The translations under genes and the position numbers were made by a program. Under the pieces are notes generated by a model. That model was not told the DNA's origin, ran no database searches, and saw only the letters and a program-made list of their open reading frames with translations. Shown here piece after piece: positions 1-7,698 of a DNA stretch of 64,000 nt (positions are counted from its first letter, which is position 1; every line of letters begins with the position of its first letter). Origin of the DNA: Nesterenkonia sp. Act20 (GTDB lineage: Bacteria > Actinomycetota > Actinomycetes > Actinomycetales > Micrococcaceae); NCBI RefSeq assembly GCF_019173455.1, contig NZ_JADPQH010000001.1, positions 434,001 through 498,000 on the forward strand. Direction: 5' to 3'.

Positions 1-104
1 TGGCTTCCGCCACCGAACCGGTCAAGAGCGTGCTCAAGCTGACCAGCCTGGACCGGGTGTTGAAGGATTACCCCACCGCGGAAGCGGCATTCGGGAATGA
101 ATGA
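1..104 (+). CDS. STAS-domain anti-sigma factor antagonist (3' end only)
   Basis: Only the last 33 codons are in the window (frame beginning at base 3). The tail ...VKSVLKLTSLDRVLKDYPTAEAA looks like the C-terminal helix of RsbV/SpoIIAA-type STAS proteins, where 'L..L..VF.....A..A' is usual. The stop codon overlaps the next gene by 8 bp, and that gene encodes an RsbW-like kinase, the classical partner of a STAS antagonist. The call rests on this short tail plus the neighbour, so it is an inference. Confidence 0.6.
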   Translation, partial: ASATEPVKSVLKLTSLDRVLKDYPTAEAAFGNE

Positions 105-525
105 GACCACGTTTCGCAGATCGCTCAGGGGCACTGCCGAGCTGCCCTTTGTTGAAGAGGTTCTCGACGCCCTGACGGCCCTCTACGAGCAGGCGGGAAA
201 TGTCTCCGAGGAGGATCGCACGTTCTTCTCGCTGGCGGTCAGCGAGGTCGCCACCAATATCGTCACGCACGCCTGTGCCTCCCCCACCGGCCAGCTCTCC
301 GGCGTCTCCGTCTCGGTGGACCTCACGGTGAAGGCCAAGAACCTCACGGCGAGGTTCGTGGATGACGCCGCGCCCGCCGACATCATCGTGGCGGAGGCGG
401 CACTCCCTGATGAGCTTGCAGAATCTGGCCGAGGCCTCGCGATCGCGACGATGGCTCTGGACCAGCTCACCTACGACGTGCATGATGGCAACACCTGGAA
501 ACTGCTCAGGCGGCGCCGCAGCTGA
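97..525 (+). CDS. RsbW-like serine kinase / anti-sigma factor (HATPase_c_2)
   Basis: A 142-residue single-domain GHKL ATPase. The N-box is visible as SEVATNIVTHA around residues 49-59 (Glu and Asn would hold Mg-ATP), followed by a DDAAPADI G1-like segment and a Gly-rich SGRGLAIA G2 loop near residues 111-118. This is the normal size and order for anti-sigma factor kinases, which bind a sigma factor and phosphorylate a STAS antagonist. It overlaps the upstream STAS gene by 8 bp, so the two are probably translationally coupled. The target sigma factor is not in the window. Confidence 0.85.
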   Translation: MNETTFRRSLRGTAELPFVEEVLDALTALYEQAGNVSEEDRTFFSLAVSEVATNIVTHACASPTGQLSGVSVSVDLTVKAKNLTARFVDDAAPADIIVAEAALPDELAESGRGLAIATMALDQLTYDVHDGNTWKLLRRRRS

Positions 526-568
526 CCCGATCCTCATCCTTGAGTCCCACCGAATGGAGTATGCCCAC

Positions 569-1312
569 ATGATCACACTCGAGGTCGCGCCCGGCATTCA
601 TCGGGTCTCCGCAGCGAATGTGAACTGCTACGTCATCGAGGACCAGAAGGGCATCACCCTGGTCGACGCCGGGCTCCCACGGATGTGGGAGGGCGTCATG
701 GAGATCCTCAAGGCCCGGGCTCGCATGCCTCATGAGGTTCAGGCACTGGTGCTAACACACGCGCACTTTGACCATATGGGCTTCGCGCTGCGCGCTCAGC
801 AGAGCCTCGGCGTTCCGGTGATCGTCCATCACCGCGACGCGTGGCTCGCCGCCCACCCGTATCGCTACGCCACCGAGCGCAACCGGCTCCTCTACCCCTT
901 CACACATCCACGCTCGCTGCCGCTGCTGGGGAAGATGGCAGTCTCTGGAGCTCTCAACGTCAAGGGGGTGCACGGGATGCAGCTCATGCCCGATGGTGTG
1001 ATGCTCGAGATCCCAGGAAACCCGGTCCCCGTGCACACACCGGGGCACACGGACGGGCACTGCATCCTGCACCTGCCGGATCGCCGCGCGGTGTTCACCG
1101 GTGACGCCCTGGTCACCCTCGACCCTTACACCGCCGAGACGGGGCCGCAGATCGTGGCCGGCGCAGCGACGAAGAACACCGCCGAGGCGATGGACTCCCT
1201 GCAGGCCATCGCGCTCACGGAGGCCCAGCATGTGCTGCCCGGACACGGGGCGGCATGGCATGAGGGCGCCGAGGCGGCGGTGGAGGCCGCGCGGAAGGTC
1301 GGCGCGCACTGA
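569..1312 (+). CDS. MBL-fold metallo-hydrolase
   Basis: A 247-residue metallo-beta-lactamase fold protein. The metal motif HAHFDH lies at residues 64-69, followed by HTPGHTDGH (third His ligand), FTGDALV (bridging Asp) and LPGHG (last His). All metal ligands expected for a dinuclear-zinc hydrolase (glyoxalase II / lactonase type) are present; substrate unknown. The start at 569 is chosen because GGAG sits 9 nt upstream; an ATG at 554 is possible. It lies 43 bp after the RsbW-like gene and could share its transcript. Confidence 0.85.
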   Translation: MITLEVAPGIHRVSAANVNCYVIEDQKGITLVDAGLPRMWEGVMEILKARARMPHEVQALVLTHAHFDHMGFALRAQQSLGVPVIVHHRDAWLAAHPYRYATERNRLLYPFTHPRSLPLLGKMAVSGALNVKGVHGMQLMPDGVMLEIPGNPVPVHTPGHTDGHCILHLPDRRAVFTGDALVTLDPYTAETGPQIVAGAATKNTAEAMDSLQAIALTEAQHVLPGHGAAWHEGAEAAVEAARKVGAH

Positions 1313-1366
1313 TCCCAGGAAGCTCGGACGGCACCACGAACCCGGTGGGCAGGTGGACCCGAGGGA

Positions 1367-1924
1367 TCAGTTCGCGAAGTACTTCCACTTGGTCATCTGG
1401 TCGCGAAGATCATGGAGCTCGCCATTGGTGGAGAACGTGCCATTGCCGCGGTGGTGGAACTCGCTGGTCAGGTCAGCGCCCGGTCTGATCCAGGCGGCCG
1501 TGGCGCGCAGCAGCCACAGCGAGTAGTCCTCCACCAGGGAATCGTCCTCGACCTTGCACTCGATATTCGCCACGCATTCCCCGATCAGCGGTGCCGCCAC
1601 ACTGACACCGGGCACACGGGTCAATCCGAAGTGTTCCCACTTGTCCACGTCCTCCCCGGAACAGTTGCCCACGTCCACAGTGGTGCGCATGAGCTCAGCG
1701 CCGGGAATCCCGATCACACATTGACGGCTCTTCTGCAGAGTGGCGAAGCTGGCGTCCCAGGTGCCCACGACCACCGCCAGGATCCCGTCATGACGGACCG
1801 GCATGTTGAACGCATTGGTCATGAGATTGTCGCGGGCGCCATCGGAGGTGGAGATCAGCACCGTGGGTCCCGGCTCGATCAGCCGGTAGGTCTGGCGGAC
1901 CGGATAGGGCTCGAAGGTATCCAT
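1367..1924 (-). CDS. Flavin reductase-like / FMN-binding split-barrel protein
   Basis: A 185-residue protein of the flavin-reductase-like family (flavoredoxin type). Visible features are the strand PTVLISTSDGARDNLMTNAF, typical of the FMN-binding barrel, then VVVGTWDASFATLQKSRQCVIGIPGAEL and a later LIGECVANIECKV segment. Such proteins bind FMN and act as reductases or oxygenase components; the substrate cannot be read here. The start at 1924 is preceded by AAGGAAC at a good distance. It is convergent with the MBL gene and divergent from the CoA-transferase gene. Confidence 0.8.
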   Translation of the reverse strand: MDTFEPYPVRQTYRLIEPGPTVLISTSDGARDNLMTNAFNMPVRHDGILAVVVGTWDASFATLQKSRQCVIGIPGAELMRTTVDVGNCSGEDVDKWEHFGLTRVPGVSVAAPLIGECVANIECKVEDDSLVEDYSLWLLRATAAWIRPGADLTSEFHHRGNGTFSTNGELHDLRDQMTKWKYFAN

Positions 1925-2044
1925 GATGTTCCTTCCACGCGGACTCACATGAGGTCTCAGCACCTCGCCGGAGGAGCTCCATGCGGTGCCATGACACGTA
2001 GCGTAGCCCGGAGACGCGGAATCACAGCAGGGTCACCGGTCGCC

Positions 2045-2050
2045 TAGGCT
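2045..2050 (+). promoter_or_regulatory. -10 box for a leaderless CoA-transferase mRNA
   Basis: TAGGCT is followed by exactly six bases and then the ATG at 2057. No Shine-Dalgarno fits in between, so transcription probably starts at the A of the ATG. Confidence 0.55.
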
Positions 2051-2056
2051 GGGAAA

Positions 2057-3580
2057 ATGAGTGCCGTCCAAAGTCGCATCACCTGCCCCACGCTGGCCAC
2101 CAAGGTCACCACCGCCGCCGAGGCCGCCACCCACATCCACGACGGCGATCGTGTCGGCATGAGCGGGTTCACCGGCGCCGGGTACCCCAAGGCCGTGCCG
2201 GCCGCATTGGCCGAACGGGTCAAGGACGCTCACGACCGCGGGGAAGACTTCGGGATCGACCTGTGGACCGGCGCCTCCACGGCTCCTGAACTGGACGGCG
2301 TGCTCGCCGAAGCGGGCGCCATCCGCAAGCGCCTGCCCTTCCAGTCCGATCCGAGCCTGCGCGAGGCCATCAACACCGGCGAGACCGAATACGTGGACAC
2401 CCACCTGAGCCACTCTGCGCAGCAGGCCTGGTTCGGCTTCTACGGCAAGCTCAACGTCGCAGTCATCGAGGTCGCCGCGATCCTGCCCAACGGGCTTCTG
2501 GTGCCCGGCAGCTCGGTGGGCAACAACAAGACCTGGCTGCAGCTGGCCGACAAGGTCATCCTCGAGGTCAACGACTGGCATCCGCGCGCCTATGAGGGAT
2601 TCCACGACATCTACTACGGCACCAAGCTGCCCCCGGAACGGCGCCCCATCCAGCTGACCGATCCGCTGCAGCGCATCGGTGATCCGTACCTGCGGGTGGA
2701 CCCGGAGAAGGTCGTCGCCGTGGTGCAGACCGACGCCCCGGACCGGAACCTGGCCTTCAAACCCGCCGACGAGGCCTCCAAGGCGATGGCCTCGCATGTG
2801 GTGGACTTCCTGCGTCATGAGATCAACCATGGCCGCCTGCCGAAGAATCTGCTGCCGCTGCAGTCAGGGATCGGCAACGTCGCGAATGCCGTGATGGCCG
2901 AGCTCGCGCACAGCGAGTTCGAGGACCTGCTGGCCTACACCGAGGTCATCCAGGACGGCATGCTGGATCTGATCGACACCGGCAAGCTCACCGCCGTCTC
3001 CGCCACCTCCTTCTCACTCTCCGCCGAGCGCGCCGAACAGTTCAATGCCCGCGCCGAGGAGTACAAGGGACGGATCCTGCTGCGCACCCAGGAGGTCTCC
3101 AACCACCCGGAGGCCATCCGACGGCTCGGCGTGATCTCCATCAACGGCATGGTCGAGGCGGACATCTACGGCAACGTGAACTCCACCCACGTCATGGGCA
3201 GCTCCATCATCAACGGCATCGGCGGATCCGGGGACTTCGCCCGCAACGCCTACCTGAACTTCTTCGTCTCGGGATCGGTGGCCAAGGACGGGGCGATCTC
3301 CTCGATCGTGCCCTTCGCCAGCCACATCGATCACACTGAGCACGACACCCAGATCCTGGTCACCGAGCAGGGCCTCGCAGATCTCCGCGGCCTCTCCCCT
3401 GCTGCCCGAGCCCGCACCATCATCGCCAACTGCGCTCATCCCGAGTACCAGGACCTGCTGCAGGACTACTTCGACCGCGCCCTGGCGCAGAACCCGCGTG
3501 GCCGGCACACCCCGCACCTGCTGAGCGAGGCGCTGAGCTGGCACGGCAACTACCAGAGCACAGGCAGCATGAAGCCATGA
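2057..3580 (+). CDS. Acetyl-CoA hydrolase / succinyl-CoA:acetate CoA-transferase family
   Basis: A 507-residue protein with the two-domain architecture of the Ach1/Cat1/AarC class I CoA-transferase family. Diagnostic segments are GMSGFTGAGYPKAVP near the N-terminus, the active-site region AYTEVIQDGMLDLI (Glu forms the glutamyl-CoA intermediate in the family), and the C-terminal GSGDFARNAYLNFFVSGSVAK, HIDHTEHDTQILVTEQGLADLRGLSP and IIANCAHPEY. It would move CoA between succinyl-CoA, acetyl-CoA and acetate, or hydrolyse acetyl-CoA. Its stop overlaps the next gene (ATGA), suggesting coupled translation with the ASCH-ATP-grasp protein. Confidence 0.93.
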   Translation: MSAVQSRITCPTLATKVTTAAEAATHIHDGDRVGMSGFTGAGYPKAVPAALAERVKDAHDRGEDFGIDLWTGASTAPELDGVLAEAGAIRKRLPFQSDPSLREAINTGETEYVDTHLSHSAQQAWFGFYGKLNVAVIEVAAILPNGLLVPGSSVGNNKTWLQLADKVILEVNDWHPRAYEGFHDIYYGTKLPPERRPIQLTDPLQRIGDPYLRVDPEKVVAVVQTDAPDRNLAFKPADEASKAMASHVVDFLRHEINHGRLPKNLLPLQSGIGNVANAVMAELAHSEFEDLLAYTEVIQDGMLDLIDTGKLTAVSATSFSLSAERAEQFNARAEEYKGRILLRTQEVSNHPEAIRRLGVISINGMVEADIYGNVNSTHVMGSSIINGIGGSGDFARNAYLNFFVSGSVAKDGAISSIVPFASHIDHTEHDTQILVTEQGLADLRGLSPAARARTIIANCAHPEYQDLLQDYFDRALAQNPRGRHTPHLLSEALSWHGNYQSTGSMKP

Positions 3581-4911
3581 CCCCCGAAGACATCCGCGCC
3601 CTCCCCGCCATGGAGCTCGGCGACGGTGAGCTCCGCACCGCGCTGACCACAGCCGTCATCGCCGGGGTCAAGACCGTGACCACGAGCCTGCACCGGTCCT
3701 ACCTGGCCGAGTCCGAGCCGCTGCCCGTCCCGGGGCTCCATCGCCTCGTGGGCCATCGTGACGAGAGCCTCGGCGTCGTCGAGGTGCTGGACGTGACGCT
3801 GGTGCCGCTGGGAGAGATCACCCAGGAGATCGCCCGTGGTGAGGGTGAGGGATTCGACTCTGTGGAGGCCTGGCGCGAGGCCCATGAGCGTTTCTGGCGC
3901 AGCACCGGTGAGCTCAGCGAGGAGGGGTGGGACGAGCAGGCCATCGTCGTCGTCGAACGCTTCCGCTGGCTGCCCGAACATGCGCTGGTCACGACGCCCG
4001 AATCGCGCCGGGTCGGGATCGTGGTCACCGATGACTACTCGGAGGCACCCGACCGGGATACCGCGCCGCTGATCGCGCAGCTGCAGCTGCTCGGGATCGC
4101 GGCCGAGCCGGTCATCTGGCACGAATGGACTCCCCGCCCGGAGTATGACCTGCTGGTGATCCGCACCCCATGGAACTACTCCTCGCGCACCGCGGAGTTT
4201 CTGCGCTGGCTGGACCAGGCTGAGGAGCAGGTGCGGGTGCTCAACAGCCCCGCGCTGATCCGCTGGAACCTGGACAAGGTCTACCTGCGCGCACTCGAAG
4301 CTGAGGGGATCGCTGCCGTGCCCACCCAATGGGCCGACGACGACGCCGCACTCCGCCACGGGCTGGCCACCCACGCGGAGGGATGGGTCGTGATCAAGCC
4401 GACCATCTCCGCCGGTTCCTTCGACACCGGGCTGCTGCGCGCAGACTCCGCCGCGGCGCTGGACCTGGGTGAGCGGATCCTGGCCCGCGGCCTGACGGTC
4501 ATGATCCAGCCCGAGATCCCGGAACTCAGCGAGGGCCGGGAGAAGGCCCTGTATTTCATCGACGGGCAGCACACGCACTCGATCGCCAAAGGGGCGCTGC
4601 TGGCGCGCGGCGGCGGGCTGCGCGGGGGCAGCTATCAGGAGGATCCGCAGCTCGTGGAGGCCACCGCGGCCGAGATCGACTTCGGGGAGCGCGTGCTGGC
4701 GGCCGCGGGACAGCGGACCGAAACGCCCATGCCGCTCTACGGCCGGGTCGACCTGGTGGATTCCGCGGAGTTCGGCACCGTCCTGCTGGAGGCTGAGCTC
4801 TTCGAGCCGGCACTGAATCTGCACCTGGCCCCCTCGGCGGCCCTCGCGCTGGCCCGCGGCATCGAGTCTCGGCTTTCCGAGCACCAGACCTCAGACGTCA
4901 TGGTCGGCTGA
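3577..4911 (+). CDS. Fused ASCH - ATP-grasp ligase-like protein
   Basis: A 444-residue two-part protein. Residues 1 to about 135 read as an ASCH (PUA-like, RNA/nucleotide-binding) domain: GELRTALTTAVIAGVKTVTTSL, then LVGHRDESLGVVEVLDVTLVPLGEIT and ERFWRSTGELSEEGWDEQAIVVVERFRWL. Residues about 145-440 read as an ATP-grasp ligase of the DcsG-like group: DLLVIRTPWNYSSRTAEFLRW, NSPALIRWNLDKVYL, VVIKPTISAGSFDTGL, and a metal-binding YGRVDLV...LEAELFEPALN end. ATP-grasp enzymes join a carboxylate to an amine via acyl-phosphate. The start overlaps the CoA-transferase stop by 4 bp. Substrate unknown; the fusion is unusual to me. Confidence 0.8.
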   Translation: MTPEDIRALPAMELGDGELRTALTTAVIAGVKTVTTSLHRSYLAESEPLPVPGLHRLVGHRDESLGVVEVLDVTLVPLGEITQEIARGEGEGFDSVEAWREAHERFWRSTGELSEEGWDEQAIVVVERFRWLPEHALVTTPESRRVGIVVTDDYSEAPDRDTAPLIAQLQLLGIAAEPVIWHEWTPRPEYDLLVIRTPWNYSSRTAEFLRWLDQAEEQVRVLNSPALIRWNLDKVYLRALEAEGIAAVPTQWADDDAALRHGLATHAEGWVVIKPTISAGSFDTGLLRADSAAALDLGERILARGLTVMIQPEIPELSEGREKALYFIDGQHTHSIAKGALLARGGGLRGGSYQEDPQLVEATAAEIDFGERVLAAAGQRTETPMPLYGRVDLVDSAEFGTVLLEAELFEPALNLHLAPSAALALARGIESRLSEHQTSDVMVG

Positions 4912-4941
4912 TCGTGCGGGTGACCTGATCGTGCGGGTGAC
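4908..4941. repeat. 17-bp tandem duplication across the ATP-grasp stop codon
   Basis: CTGATCGTGCGGGTGAC occurs twice head-to-tail (4908-4924 and 4925-4941), with a decayed third start (CTGAACGTGGGG) after it. The first copy contains the TGA stop of the ASCH-ATP-grasp gene. Confidence 0.9.
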
Positions 4942-4954
4942 CTGAACGTGGGGA

Positions 4955-5320
4955 TCAGCTGATCGCGGCGACCACGGCGGCCCCGATGAGTCCAACCATC
5001 CCGGCCCAAATGTAGCTTGCCAGGGTGCCGATGATGAAACGTTCGGTCGCTTTGGCGCGGTGTTCAGCCTTCCAGGCACGCAGCTCGGGATAGCGGCCCA
5101 GCCCCTTGATCGCGAGCACCACTGCGATGGCCTCTGGATAGCCTGCGAACACCGCCCCGGGCCGTTCCAGGATGCCGATCCAGGTTCCTCCGCGCAGGAT
5201 GCCGGGGCCGTAGCCCTCTGGCTCCACCCGGCGCAGCAGCAGGCCCACCAGGGCGGCGCCGAGAAGTGCCGAGACTCCCAGCGCCAGCAGCACCACGGCG
5301 GTGATCCAGAGCCACGTCAT
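4955..5320 (-). CDS. Small membrane protein, SatD-operon partner
   Basis: A 121-residue protein with an N-terminal membrane helix (WITAVVLLALGVSALLGAALVGLLL), a polar middle with GYGPGILRGGTWIGILERPGAVFAGYPEAIAVVLAIKG (a second hydrophobic stretch) and a C-terminal helix (YIWAGMVGLIGAAVVAAI). It begins 4 bp after the stop of the SatD-like gene, so the two form an operon. Proteins of this layout regularly follow SatD-type regulators in actinobacteria as I recall; the biochemical role is unknown. Confidence 0.75.
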   Translation of the reverse strand: MTWLWITAVVLLALGVSALLGAALVGLLLRRVEPEGYGPGILRGGTWIGILERPGAVFAGYPEAIAVVLAIKGLGRYPELRAWKAEHRAKATERFIIGTLASYIWAGMVGLIGAAVVAAIS

Positions 5321-5324
5321 GGCC

Positions 5325-5972
5325 TCAGTCCTCCTTCTCCGGCAGGGGCGTGACGCTCCACCCGGGCTCCCCCGCTGTGGCGGTCACCAAGGCATGGGCC
5401 ACCGGGCGGGCGCGTCGCTCTTCCTCGAGCATGGCAGAACGCGCGCGCTGGCTGACGGCCGACACGGTGATGCCCAGTGCCGCGGCGATCTCAGCGCGGG
5501 TTCTGCCTGCCGCGGTGAGGTCAGCGACCTCCCATCCGGTCCCGGCGCGACGACGCAGGACTCCCCCGATCAGCTGGAGCACGGCGGTGGCGGCCACGGC
5601 GGCGTCGGAGTCTTCCCCCTGGACCACCAGAGGCACGGGTTCTGTGCGTCCGCGTGCTCGTTCCACGGCGTAGCGCGCATGGACGAAGGCGCTGCCGGAA
5701 CTGGCCCGGGCGCTGGACCCGAGCGGATGATCCACCGGGCCGGCCCCGATGCCGACGGCCCATTGTTCGGTGCGGCACAGCCGCAGGGCCAGGTCCACGG
5801 CGGCGTCGGCGCTGCTCAGCAGGATCTGCACCTCATCCCCCACGGTGCGCTCCAGGGGAAGCACGATCTGCTGACTCCACTGCTTGCTCCAGCCGGTGAG
5901 TTCGCTCAGCAGCTCATCGACCCGTTCCCCGGATTCGGTGCTGCGATGCTGATCGGCGGTAAGGACGAACAT
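5325..5972 (-). CDS. SatD-family protein with C-terminal HTH
   Basis: A 215-residue protein. The N-terminal half has the SatD layout, with a cyclase-like VGDEVQILLSSADAAVDLALRLC core. The C-terminal part carries a helix-turn-helix, TAAGRTRAEIAAALGITVSAVSQRARSA, around residues 155-180. It probably binds DNA and regulates its own operon with the downstream membrane protein. The ATG at 5972 follows TAACCT by 6 nt (leaderless), and a 26-bp dyad just upstream is a candidate self-operator. SatD proteins were first seen next to signal-recognition genes in streptococci; the molecular function is unclear. Confidence 0.75.
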   Translation of the reverse strand: MFVLTADQHRSTESGERVDELLSELTGWSKQWSQQIVLPLERTVGDEVQILLSSADAAVDLALRLCRTEQWAVGIGAGPVDHPLGSSARASSGSAFVHARYAVERARGRTEPVPLVVQGEDSDAAVAATAVLQLIGGVLRRRAGTGWEVADLTAAGRTRAEIAAALGITVSAVSQRARSAMLEEERRARPVAHALVTATAGEPGWSVTPLPEKED

Positions 5973-5978
5973 GAAAGT

Positions 5979-6011
5979 AGGTTACAGCCTTCAATGCATG
6001 CGTTCAAGGCT
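5979..6011 (-). promoter_or_regulatory. SatD promoter and overlapping dyad operator
   Basis: On the minus strand TAACCT (5984-5979) is a -10 box 6 nt before the ATG. Immediately upstream is the dyad AGCCTTCAA (5986-5994) / TTCAAGGCT (6003-6011), 8 of 9 positions matching around a TGCATG centre. TACAGCCT also occurs twice as a direct repeat flanking it. The dyad covers the -35 position, which suits repression by the SatD-type HTH protein. Confidence 0.5.
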
Positions 6012-6072
6012 ACAGCCTGGAAAGGGTCACTGACAGGGTGCAGGCTGGATGTGCTTCTCTTCTACGCTGAGG

Positions 6073-6161
6073 GGCGGATTCTCCGAGCATTCAGGGCCCG
6101 GAACCCACTCAACTACTCGGAGAATCCGCCGCTCGACGAGAAGGGCCCGCCGCTCGACGAG
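6073..6161. repeat. Inverted repeat and short tandem repeat at the EamA 3' end
   Basis: A perfect 15-bp inverted repeat, GGCGGATTCTCCGAG (6073-6087) and CTCGGAGAATCCGCC (6116-6130), spans the EamA stop codon with 28 nt between arms. Within the coding tail CCGCCGCTCGACGAG is repeated at 6126-6140 and 6147-6161 (21-bp period), encoding two Pro-Ser-Arg-Arg-Ala-Ala units. The inverted repeat could act as a transcript-end structure. Confidence 0.8.
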
Positions 6162-7032
6162 GGGGTCGCGCTCCGCCGCCCAGGGTCAGCGCATTGCTGA
6201 GCACCACGAGCAGGATCCCCACCCAGGCCACCGGTGGCAGCAGCTGGTGGAGGAACACTGCACCGATCAAGGCCGCGAACAGCGGGTGCAGGGACATGCC
6301 GAGGCCGAAGATCACCGGGCTGATGTGCCGCAGCACGATCAGGTCCAGCGAGTACGGCACCACCGAGGCCAGGACCCCTGCCACCGCCGCGAACAGGAAG
6401 GCCTCCAGTGGAGGCTGCAGGTGCCAGACGACGACGGCGGCGATCGGCGCCAGGCCCAGTGCGGAGATGGCGGTGCCCATCGCCACACCCTGGACCCCGT
6501 CCAGGCGCTGACCCACGACGCGATTGGTCAGGATGTACCCGGCCCAGCACCCGGCGGCGAGCACGGCGAAGCCCAGCCCGAGCAGGTCGCTGGTGGGTCC
6601 GGGGCGGGTCAGCAGCACCACCCCGATCAGCGCCATCACAGCACAGACTCCGTCGCGGAGTCGTCGGGAGGCCAGCACCGCGACTGCCAATGGCCCCAGG
6701 AACTCGATGGTCACGGCGGTGCCGAGACCCACGCGCTCCAGTGCGGCATAGAGCGCCGTGTTCATGCCAGCGAAGAACAGCGCAAGCAGCAGCACCGGGG
6801 ACCACTGGCGCCGAGTGAAGCGCCAGAACCTGGGACGCGTCAGTGCCAGCAGGACTGTCGAGGCGACCACCTGACGCACGGCGACCACTCCGACCGGAGT
6901 GAGGCTGGCGAAAGCCAGCGAGCCGACGGCCGCCCCGAACTGCGTGCTCACCGCGCTGGCGCTGATCACTGCCAGCCCGCGTCCCGGGCGGTCGGCGAGG
7001 CGACTCACCCGGGGAGGAGGGGTCGCGCTCAC
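6109..7032 (-). CDS. EamA-family (RhtA/DMT) transporter
   Basis: A 307-residue inner-membrane protein with about ten hydrophobic segments in two EamA repeats. Typical parts are FGAAVGSLAFASLTPVGVVAVRQ, MNTALYAALERVGLGTAVTIEFLGPLAVAVLA, and SPVIFGLGMSLHPLFAALIGAVFLHQ. This matches RhtA-like drug/metabolite exporters of amino acids such as threonine/homoserine. The GTG start at 7032 overlaps the RDD gene stop (GTGA), indicating translational coupling. The extreme C-terminus is a basic tail made of an imperfect repeat (PSRRAAGPSRRAA). Confidence 0.85.
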   Translation of the reverse strand: MSATPPPRVSRLADRPGRGLAVISASAVSTQFGAAVGSLAFASLTPVGVVAVRQVVASTVLLALTRPRFWRFTRRQWSPVLLLALFFAGMNTALYAALERVGLGTAVTIEFLGPLAVAVLASRRLRDGVCAVMALIGVVLLTRPGPTSDLLGLGFAVLAAGCWAGYILTNRVVGQRLDGVQGVAMGTAISALGLAPIAAVVVWHLQPPLEAFLFAAVAGVLASVVPYSLDLIVLRHISPVIFGLGMSLHPLFAALIGAVFLHQLLPPVAWVGILLVVLSNALTLGGGARPPRRAAGPSRRAADSPSS

Positions 7033-7460
7033 ATCCGCAGCTGGACGGTGCCAGCTGCCCGATCGTGAGCGCCGCGGCTGTCCGAGCCGATGATGATGGC
7101 GGGAAGGATCAGCATCAGCAGCAGCGTGCGGACCGCGGACCAGAGCGGGCCCGGAATGTTGTTCCCGCGCACGACCTGAATGCGCATCAGCCGTTTGCCC
7201 ACGGTCACGCCCAACAGGCCGATGAAGAGGATCTCGGTGGCAGCGAAGACGCCCAGCGTCACCAGCTCGTTGCCGTCGAACCAGGTCAGCGAGATCAGCA
7301 GGGCCAGTCCCCAGTCGATGAACAGGGCGATGATCCGTCGGCTCCAGGGGGCCATGCTGCCAGGCCCCGTCTCTGGCAGCCCCAGCTGTTCGCCCGCCCA
7401 GCGCGGCTCGCCGGGGTCTGCGCCGGCTCCAGGTGAGCGCGCGCCGTCGTTCTTCGCCAC
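7029..7460 (-). CDS. RDD-family membrane protein
   Basis: A 143-residue protein with a polar N-terminus and then an RDD domain: APWSRRIIALFIDWGLALLISL (the first conserved Arg and Asp), a second helix LGVFAATEILFIGLLGV, VGKRLMRIQVV, and a third helix. RDD proteins are small membrane proteins of mostly unknown function, some linked to Na+ or Li+ tolerance. The GTG start at 7460 has AAGGAG 5 nt upstream. It precedes and overlaps the EamA gene by 4 bp and is divergent from glnA. Confidence 0.8.
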   Translation of the reverse strand: MAKNDGARSPGAGADPGEPRWAGEQLGLPETGPGSMAPWSRRIIALFIDWGLALLISLTWFDGNELVTLGVFAATEILFIGLLGVTVGKRLMRIQVVRGNNIPGPLWSAVRTLLLMLILPAIIIGSDSRGAHDRAAGTVQLRM

Positions 7461-7698
7461 AGGTCTCCTTGTGCACGGAATATGAGAAGGTGATGTAGAG
7501 CATGTCGCCACCCGACGACGGCCCCGGTCAGTCTATTCCTCAGACCAGGCGCCCTAGTCACCGGCACCATGAGCAACTTAAGTTACATGACCGAAACATT
7601 TGCGTGATGGCCGGGAAATGCCCGGCCCATAGCGTAGAGCAGAGCGTTCACCACTGTTGCGCGCGCAAGCCCAGACACCTGACGAGGAGCACGGACGT

